64,000 nt of DNA from UBA1858 sp963976865 (GTDB taxonomy: Bacteria > Pseudomonadota > Gammaproteobacteria > UBA4575): NCBI GenBank assembly GCA_963976865.1, contig CAXBLY010000002.1:310001-374000 (forward strand), in the 5' to 3' direction. Below are positions 57,825 through 64,000 of the stretch, one piece after another (the first letter of the stretch is position 1; every line of letters begins with the position of its first letter). Position numbers and translations under genes: made by a program. The notes beneath the pieces are model-generated. The model was not told where the DNA came from, searched no databases, and was given only the letters and a program-made list of their open reading frames with translations.

Positions 57825-59675
57825 TCACTCCTTGGTAACACGAGTAATTTCTTCAAGCGTTGTGATACCGGCTAACACCTTTACCAGACCATCCTGAAAC
57901 ATCGTTTGCATACCATTTTTAATAGCGATACTTTGCAATTCATTCGCATCGGCATGTTCTAGTATTCTTTTTTTGATCTCATCATCCATGCATAATAATT
58001 CAACTATACAGATACGACCTTTATATCCTGTACCGCTACATTGATCACACCCTTTGGCAGAATATATTTCTGCACTCTGTGAAACATCTATATGATTATC
58101 ATGGCAATCGTCGATAAATTTACGGGTTACTTGCTGTGGTTGCTTGCAGTAGTTGCAAAGCACCCTTACTAAACGCTGCGCAATGACTGCATTTAAAGTT
58201 GAGGTTAACAAATAATCCTCAACACGCATTTCTATCAATCGTGTAATTGATGAAGCTGCATCATTCGTATGCAGAGTCGATAACACAAGGTGCCCTGTTA
58301 GCGCCGATTTGATACAGATTTCAGCAGTTTCCAGATCACGCATTTCTCCCACCATTATCACATCCGGGTCTTGGCGTACGATCGATCTTAAAGCACTCGC
58401 AAAAGTCAGCCCAATTGACGATTTCGCCTGAATTTGATTAATCCCTTCCAGCTGATACTCGATAGGGTCTTCTACAGTGATAATTTTGCGGTTAGGTTCA
58501 TTGAGCTGATTTAGCGCAGCATATAAAGACGTTGTTTTACCGCTACCTGTAGGTCCCGTAATTAACAACATGCCGTGAGGCTGACGCAGGATATCTGTTA
58601 TCTTGTCACAAATTTGTTTGCTAAAGCCTAACGAATCAAAATCAAGCACAACACTATCCTGGTTCAGCAGTCGAATCACTACACTTTCACCATGCATGGT
58701 AGGAATTGTTGATATTCTCATATCAAATTCAACACCCTGCATACGAGTTCGAATGCGTCCATCTTGCGGTAGTCGGCGTTCGGCAATATCCAACTTTGCC
58801 ATTATTTTGATCCTGGAGATTATGGCCGCGGCAAATTGCTTGGCAGGTGACTCTGCCTCCTTGAGAACACCATCTATGCGATAGCGTACATTCAGTTGAC
58901 CTTCAAACGGTTCTATATGAATATCTGACGCATGTTGCTCCACAGCACGCTGTATAATCAAATTTACCAACCGGATTACAGGCGCCTCACTCGCAAGATC
59001 TTTCAAGTGATCAACTTCTTCATCAGAAATTTCTTCAGTCGTCACATCGTCAAGGATTTGATCCATTTGAGATGTGCGCTCACCAAATATCTGATCAATG
59101 CTACTGACTATGTCTGATGCAACTCCAACTTTCACATTTACAGCACGGTCACATGCCATTGAGATCGCATTCTGCGTTTCCACATCAGTAGGATCCGACA
59201 TGGCTACAGTTATCTGCTGTTCACTGATTTTCAAAGGAATCACTTGTTGCTCTTTAAGAAATCGATCCGATATCAATTCCCCGGAAATATTTTCAGAAGG
59301 AAACTCAGCTTTTGAGACTAAAGGCAATTCCAGCACTTCACTCAGTACACAGGCTATATCCGCATCACTGGCTAACCCCATTCTTGCCAATAATGACAAA
59401 AAAGAAGACTCAGGCTTCTCATTACACATTCGCTGAACATTTAATACGTCATTATCTGAAACAATATTCTTGCTTTTTAGCGACTGTATCAAGCGTTCCT
59501 GCAATAACTTCTTATCCATTGATCTATTTAATAAAGGGGTTGAGGTGTCGTCAGATTTTATAGTGTCTATTAAATTGTCTCGATCTGAGCCATGCACTGT
59601 GGATTCCTTAACCACGGCCGCCTTTGACTTTCTTTCCTGTTGTGCCTGTTTTAACGAATCGTATATCAAGGACAT
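57825..59675 (-). CDS. gspE: Type II secretion ATPase GspE
   Basis: The 616-residue ATPase has an N-terminal MshEN/N1 domain (about 60-200) and the core: Walker A GPTGSGKTT near 374, Asp box TVEDPIEYQL near 400, Walker B VIMVGEMRDLETAE near 440 and His box TGHLVLSTLHTND near 460. A zinc-binding C-terminal module has CNYCKQ near 508 and CDQCSGTGYKG near 556. It energises pseudopilus assembly. The first 17 residues (MSLIYDSLKQAQQERKS) resemble the opening of GspB (MSYILEAIKKAESERGD), which is unusual for GspE. The length exceeds typical GspE (about 500) because of this extension and linker. Confidence 0.93.
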   Translation of the reverse strand: MSLIYDSLKQAQQERKSKAAVVKESTVHGSDRDNLIDTIKSDDTSTPLLNRSMDKKLLQERLIQSLKSKNIVSDNDVLNVQRMCNEKPESSFLSLLARMGLASDADIACVLSEVLELPLVSKAEFPSENISGELISDRFLKEQQVIPLKISEQQITVAMSDPTDVETQNAISMACDRAVNVKVGVASDIVSSIDQIFGERTSQMDQILDDVTTEEISDEEVDHLKDLASEAPVIRLVNLIIQRAVEQHASDIHIEPFEGQLNVRYRIDGVLKEAESPAKQFAAAIISRIKIMAKLDIAERRLPQDGRIRTRMQGVEFDMRISTIPTMHGESVVIRLLNQDSVVLDFDSLGFSKQICDKITDILRQPHGMLLITGPTGSGKTTSLYAALNQLNEPNRKIITVEDPIEYQLEGINQIQAKSSIGLTFASALRSIVRQDPDVIMVGEMRDLETAEICIKSALTGHLVLSTLHTNDAASSITRLIEMRVEDYLLTSTLNAVIAQRLVRVLCNYCKQPQQVTRKFIDDCHDNHIDVSQSAEIYSAKGCDQCSGTGYKGRICIVELLCMDDEIKKRILEHADANELQSIAIKNGMQTMFQDGLVKVLAGITTLEEITRVTKE

Positions 59676-59793
59676 AAAAATACTTTGAATAAATATTCAA
59701 TTTGATAATTTATTGTTGAGTATAGCCCAAAAGAGGATGGTGTCCTGAATACATGTTTGCACCATAAAATCTCACCCCCCTTAATATAAGGAC

Positions 59794-60639
59794 CTAGTGT
59801 AAGTTAACTTTAAACAACTCACCCGAATACTTAAAAACTACCCCATATGGAGTAATTTCCTGGATACTAAGCCCATTGCTGACAGCGTCACCCTCACGTA
59901 GTAACTTACCGTTAATACGTACTTTTCTGGCATTTTTGACGATATTATAAATATGCACGCTAAGAACCAGCTCTGGAATACTCTTTTGCAGGGAATAAGG
60001 TAACTCAGTAATCTCTGGCACATTAGGATTCTCAATAACCGGGGTTTCTATCATTGTGCGCACTACAACTGGCAACTCGTTTTTTTCTGTTTCCTGATTA
60101 ATAAGGTGATATTTGTCTTCGCCAGGCTCCAGGTTATCCACAATGTGCAACGGCTCTACTTTCGCTTTAGAGGCCTTTTTGTCGATTGTATTTGCTTTTG
60201 TCACATTATCGACTTCATTTGGCTCTTGCCTGACTTTAGCAAACTTACTGATAAAATCGGGCTTACCAGTATTAACCGCCGCGCTGAGTACATCTGGGTC
60301 AGTTGGTTCCTCTGGAGATACTGGTTCATTCTTCAGCTCGCCTGCTGCTGGCTTATCTATGATGATTTCAGAATTCACGGCAACCGTCGGTACTTTTGCG
60401 TACTCAACACTACTTTCCACTTCCAGTCTCTCTTTGCCTTCCTTTTCATTGACTGGATTATGAGATGATTGAAAAGCGATCCAAATTAGCAAGATCGCCA
60501 CGTTGAGAAAAATTGCAATTGCAGCCCAGGATATTTTCCTGGCCACTTTTGGTGAGTCCTCGACGTAGCTATTCCCATATAGACGAGAATCACCTCTTTC
60601 GCTTTCCGCTTTCTTTATAGCTTCCAGGATATAAGACAT
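59794..60639 (-). CDS. gspB: Type II secretion protein GspB
   Basis: The 281-residue protein begins MSYILEAIKKAESERGDSR, the conserved cytoplasmic start of GspB/ExeB. It then has one membrane helix near 37-55, a long Pro/Glu/Val/Lys-rich periplasmic linker (60-210) and the C-terminal T2SSB domain (LVLSVHIYNIVKNARKVRINGKLLREGD...ITPYGVVFKYSGELFKVNL). GspB works with GspA to insert the secretin through peptidoglycan. It lies 3 bases downstream of gspA. Confidence 0.9.
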   Translation of the reverse strand: MSYILEAIKKAESERGDSRLYGNSYVEDSPKVARKISWAAIAIFLNVAILLIWIAFQSSHNPVNEKEGKERLEVESSVEYAKVPTVAVNSEIIIDKPAAGELKNEPVSPEEPTDPDVLSAAVNTGKPDFISKFAKVRQEPNEVDNVTKANTIDKKASKAKVEPLHIVDNLEPGEDKYHLINQETEKNELPVVVRTMIETPVIENPNVPEITELPYSLQKSIPELVLSVHIYNIVKNARKVRINGKLLREGDAVSNGLSIQEITPYGVVFKYSGELFKVNLH

Positions 60640-60642
60640 TAT

Positions 60643-62334
60643 CTATTTACGTAGCCTTGGCACATTTTCATCAATTAAATTATTCATATAAATCTGGGTT
60701 AACGGGCCGATTACACCATCTGCTGGTATACCTTGAGCACGCTGAAATAATTTAACCTCTTTCACCAGAGCAGAATCATAAACTGTAATATCATTCCATT
60801 CTGGTGATCGATTAAAAATAATTGAGAGATATCGATCAATATCTTTAACAAACTCGCCATTCATGCCAGGTTTAATCAGTGTTCTACTGGTTAATGGCTT
60901 CCATAACAGCTCAAATTCTCCGCTCCAGGAGCTCGCTATATCCAACCAGCTAATTCGGTACATCCCGGATTGATCCAATACAATTGCATCACCTTGCTCA
61001 ACTGTTTTCACAAACAGATACGAAACTTCCTGTTGATCATCTTTATTCTTTAGTATCACTGGGCGATTCAGACGCTGCAAAAGAGCTACATCACCCTTCC
61101 CGGAAAAACACATCAATCCATTCAAACTGGCAATTTCACAGGCATTCTCGTCTATACCGGAATAGTCGATTCCCCAGCTTTCCAGAATTTTTTGATTAGC
61201 CCATTCCAGCGGCGAAAGCACAATCTGTTTAGGCTCTATTTTCATTTCCCCAATGACTAAAGGTTCTACTCTGGCGCTCAATGAAGCGATCACTTTCCCC
61301 TCTATCTCAGATGAAGAATTTTGTTCTTCTTCGACTGATGCCTGATAAGATTCATGTTGAATTTTATTGTGCTCAGCTTGAGAAGCTAACTCGCCTGAAC
61401 TACCGCTGTATTTATTGTTAAATTCGTCACTATAAAAGACTATCCAAATTGTAGAAGCAAAGAGCAGCAACAGCACTATCCATGCAGAAGTTTTTGATGC
61501 ATTAGCCAGGCTGAATTTATTATCGTAATTTGCAAGTGATTGCGTTGCTGCGTTTTTAATAATTGCATTACTAACAGTTTTTTTCTTTTGCACATAAGCG
61601 CCAAGAAGTGACCGATCACAGAGCACATTAACCAGACGCGGAATACCTTTTGTTTTGTTGTATATACAACCTATATTGCTTTTACTAAATAAGTCCGGGT
61701 CACTCCCTGCAACATTTAACCGATGAGCGATGTAAGCAGAGACTTCTTGTTTCGTTAAAGGCTGCAAATGAAACCGTGCGGTAATTCGCTGGTTTAACTG
61801 CTCCATCTCAGGAGTAGCAAGTCGATTCTTAAGCTCAGGTTGACCTATTAGTATGATTTGTAGTAATTTTTGTTCATCAGTTTCCAGGTTAGTAAGCACT
61901 CGAATGGTTTCAAGTGCGTCGACACTAAGGTTCTGCGCTTCATCTACAATCAGTATAGTATTACGACCCGCAGCATGAGATTGGATTAGACGTTCATTTA
62001 ATTTATTTAGATAAGTTTTAGATGAAAGCTGATGTTCAGGGTATGAGATATCCAGCTCATCACAAATAGACGCAAGCAGATCATCCGAATTCAGCTTGGG
62101 ATTAACGATTAATGCAATATCGGTATTGTCTGGAATCTCTGAAAACAAACTACGACAGACTGTTGTCTTACCTGTGCCAATATCACCTGTAATAAGTACA
62201 AAACCACCCGGACGAGTGATCCCGTACAACAGATGCGCAATTGCTTCCTGATGCTGTGGGCTCAGAAATAAATATTTAGGATTTGGTGCAATCGAAAATG
62301 CACTTTCATCTATGTTAAAGAACTGTCCGTACAT
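60643..62334 (-). CDS. gspA: Type II secretion ATPase GspA (ExeA)
   Basis: The 563-residue protein has an N-terminal AAA ATPase (Walker A GDIGTGKTT near 48-56, Walker B TILIVDEAQNLS near 127) and a membrane helix near 282-300. A periplasmic domain (about 370-480) resembling a C39-like region follows, then a C-terminal peptidoglycan-binding domain (ALVKEVKLFQRAQGIPADGVIGPLTQIYM). It starts MYGQFFNIDESAFSIAPNPKYLFLS. GspA with GspB helps place the secretin in the wall. It is the first gene of the gsp operon, 62 bases after mgtE. Confidence 0.93.
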   Translation of the reverse strand: MYGQFFNIDESAFSIAPNPKYLFLSPQHQEAIAHLLYGITRPGGFVLITGDIGTGKTTVCRSLFSEIPDNTDIALIVNPKLNSDDLLASICDELDISYPEHQLSSKTYLNKLNERLIQSHAAGRNTILIVDEAQNLSVDALETIRVLTNLETDEQKLLQIILIGQPELKNRLATPEMEQLNQRITARFHLQPLTKQEVSAYIAHRLNVAGSDPDLFSKSNIGCIYNKTKGIPRLVNVLCDRSLLGAYVQKKKTVSNAIIKNAATQSLANYDNKFSLANASKTSAWIVLLLLFASTIWIVFYSDEFNNKYSGSSGELASQAEHNKIQHESYQASVEEEQNSSSEIEGKVIASLSARVEPLVIGEMKIEPKQIVLSPLEWANQKILESWGIDYSGIDENACEIASLNGLMCFSGKGDVALLQRLNRPVILKNKDDQQEVSYLFVKTVEQGDAIVLDQSGMYRISWLDIASSWSGEFELLWKPLTSRTLIKPGMNGEFVKDIDRYLSIIFNRSPEWNDITVYDSALVKEVKLFQRAQGIPADGVIGPLTQIYMNNLIDENVPRLRK

Positions 62335-62396
62335 AGGTCTCTGGCTCGACCACCCGCTAAATTATTAACAATAAATAGAAAATATACTTTATGTCA

Positions 62397-63773
62397 TTAA
62401 AGCATAGGCAACATCAGGGTTGCGATACTCAACACTAAAAAGAATCCACACAAATCAGTGATAGTTGTTAACACAGGGCCAGATGCAACGGCAGGATCAA
62501 TGTTAATACGTTTCAAAATCAGTGGAATTGTGCCACCAATAGATACTGCTACCAATGTATTAATCGCAAGCGCCAGACCTATAACAATGCCAAGAAAAGG
62601 GTTCCCTTTCCACAACCAGGCTAGACCACCCAGCAACACTCCCAACACACAACCATTAATCATACCCACCTTCACTTCCTGAAACCATACACGCATCACT
62701 TCAAACGGCTTCACCAGCCCAAGGGACAGCTCTCTCATACTGACTGCAACTGCCTGATTCCCGGAACAACCACTCATATCAGAGACAATTGGAAGGAATA
62801 CTACCAGTGCAATCACAGCCGTAAGCGTATCAGTATAGAGTGCTATCACACTGGCTGACACCAGATTCAAAATAATATTAATACTTAGCCATGAGAGTCT
62901 GCGGCGAGAACGCAAATATACCGGCATTGTTCTAACCTCTTCACCAACAACAATACCACCAGCTTTTAACTGGGCTGCTTCAGAATTCTCAAATATCACC
63001 TCTGCAATGTCACGACGCCTGACAACACCTACCAGCATCTGATCCTCATCCACAACTGGCGCTGCGTAAAAGTCATTATTATCAAAATAGGTTTTAAGCT
63101 CATCAAAAGTTGTATCAGTCTGCACATAAAGTGGTTCTTTCAAAATATCCTGCAGTTTAGTTGCCTTATGAGCAAGTAACAGATCGCGCAGACTCAATAC
63201 GCCTGCAAGCTTTCCATATTTACTGGTTATATAAATATATGCGCCGAAATATTTATCTTTATCAGAGCAGCTATGCAAAAATTCAATCACATCTATGACA
63301 GTCGTCGAGACATTGAACGTCAGTATTTCAGTAATCATCAGGCCGCCTGCTTCATCTTCAGCATACGCCGCTAATTCACGAGCCTCTTTTGCATCCTCTG
63401 GTTGCATCTCGGCGAGAATAGCTTCTGCACTTTGTTCTTCAATCACCTGAAGCAGATCTGCCTGTTCACAACTTTCCATTTGCGAAACAATCGGAGCTGC
63501 TTGCTCGGCTGATAACTGCTCCAGAAGTTCTGATGCGTATGAATCAGGGATATCTACTAAAAATTCTGCTGCTTCAGCAGGCGAAATTCTCAGCAAGAGT
63601 CTGGTTTGTTCATCGAGGTCTAAACGACTAAACACGCGTAGTGTTTCTGTAAAGCCAATTTTGTTGATATATGCAGCTAACTCGGACTTTGTGCCTTTAT
63701 TCAGTAAACTTTGAATATCAGACATATAGTCAACTTTTTCTAAATCAATCTGCTGTTCATTCACCTCAGACAT
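62397..63773 (-). CDS. mgtE: Magnesium transporter MgtE
   Basis: The 458-residue protein has the MgtE layout. An N-terminal superhelical domain (about 15-140; ISPAEAAEFLVDIPDSYASELLEQL) is followed by two CBS domains (about 145-270) and a five-helix membrane part (290-458) with DMSGCSGNQAVAVSMRELSLG, the conserved pore segment. It moves Mg2+ into the cell and is gated by cytoplasmic Mg2+ through the N and CBS domains. AAGGAG seven bases before ATG 63773 is a strong ribosome-binding site. It is transcribed toward gspA but is probably separate in function. Confidence 0.93.
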   Translation of the reverse strand: MSEVNEQQIDLEKVDYMSDIQSLLNKGTKSELAAYINKIGFTETLRVFSRLDLDEQTRLLLRISPAEAAEFLVDIPDSYASELLEQLSAEQAAPIVSQMESCEQADLLQVIEEQSAEAILAEMQPEDAKEARELAAYAEDEAGGLMITEILTFNVSTTVIDVIEFLHSCSDKDKYFGAYIYITSKYGKLAGVLSLRDLLLAHKATKLQDILKEPLYVQTDTTFDELKTYFDNNDFYAAPVVDEDQMLVGVVRRRDIAEVIFENSEAAQLKAGGIVVGEEVRTMPVYLRSRRRLSWLSINIILNLVSASVIALYTDTLTAVIALVVFLPIVSDMSGCSGNQAVAVSMRELSLGLVKPFEVMRVWFQEVKVGMINGCVLGVLLGGLAWLWKGNPFLGIVIGLALAINTLVAVSIGGTIPLILKRINIDPAVASGPVLTTITDLCGFFLVLSIATLMLPML

Positions 63774-64000
63774 ATAAAACTCCTTGAATTATGATGTCGA
63801 AACGATCATGAATGTCGTTTATACACCTGATGATACAGGCTTCAAAACCACATTGGCAGGATTGACACGATAAAGAATATATTTTCTACAGGAAACTGAT
63901 TAGCAATAGACAAATCTTTTATTAGTCTGCCAAGCTGTTCAGAAAAGAACGAATATTCACTACATTATTAGGTACGATAGGTTTATTTTTCTTTCGTAAT

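Noticed and set aside
1..64000. CRISPR array, tRNA, rRNA, insertion sequence
   Set aside because: No regularly spaced repeats, no cloverleaf-like conserved segments, no transposase or terminal inverted repeats were noticed on reading both strands; a covariance-model scan was not possible.

Overview
The window reads as a chromosome segment of an AT-rich gammaproteobacterium, probably an aquatic sulfur oxidiser. The clues are a partial sox thiosulfate-oxidation operon, an exosortase A (XrtA/PEP-CTERM) exopolysaccharide operon, a near-complete gsp type II secretion operon, and several PAS/GGDEF-EAL and histidine-kinase signalling genes. The genus cannot be fixed from the sequence alone. No rRNA, tRNA, CRISPR array or transposon was seen.

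Layout. 1-1131: a truncated fatty-acid-hydroxylase-type membrane protein (minus strand) and a HIT-family protein. 1437-17552: thirteen plus-strand genes with gaps of at most 54 bases and several 4-base overlaps, read as one operon. Its first four genes (fatty-acyl-AMP ligase, NAD-dependent reductase, acyl carrier protein, serine-palmitoyltransferase-like enzyme) match the known acyl-carrier-protein-dependent route to bacterial sphingolipids. The next genes are neuB, neuC, a phospholipase-D-like protein, two paralogous surface-carbohydrate proteins, a methyltransferase, neuA, a protein closely resembling animal CMP-N-acetylneuraminate hydroxylase (CMAH), and a three-module glycosyltransferase. 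17605-19802: a small ORF, then soxX, soxY, soxA and a soxK-like gene, without soxZ or soxB. 19799-30686 (minus): the XrtA exopolysaccharide operon. 31129-38685 (minus): a GGDEF-EAL protein, a four-gene set of small conserved and membrane proteins, malic enzyme, and a receiver protein. 38678-45529 (minus): a MASE1 histidine kinase, two unknown envelope proteins, a dihaem oxidoreductase and a lactonase-like beta-propeller. 46027-48768 (minus): an ANTAR RNA-binding response regulator and its HisKA_2 kinase. 48838-62334 (minus): gspA-B-E-F-G-H-I-J-K-L-M-C-D. 62397-63773: mgtE.

The most striking region is 1437-17552. NeuC, NeuB and NeuA would make CMP-Neu5Ac from UDP-GlcNAc. The CMAH-like protein, with Rieske ligands, an HxHxDH metal site and the CMAH-type C-terminal end, could turn this into CMP-Neu5Gc, a sialic acid otherwise associated with animals. 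Together with a sphingoid-base module in the same operon, this suggests a bacterial sialylated glycolipid resembling a ganglioside. The gene identities are read from sequence; the joint product is inference. No classical sialyltransferase is recognisable, so the two paralogous surface-carbohydrate proteins are the best transferase candidates. No ceramide N-acyltransferase is visible.
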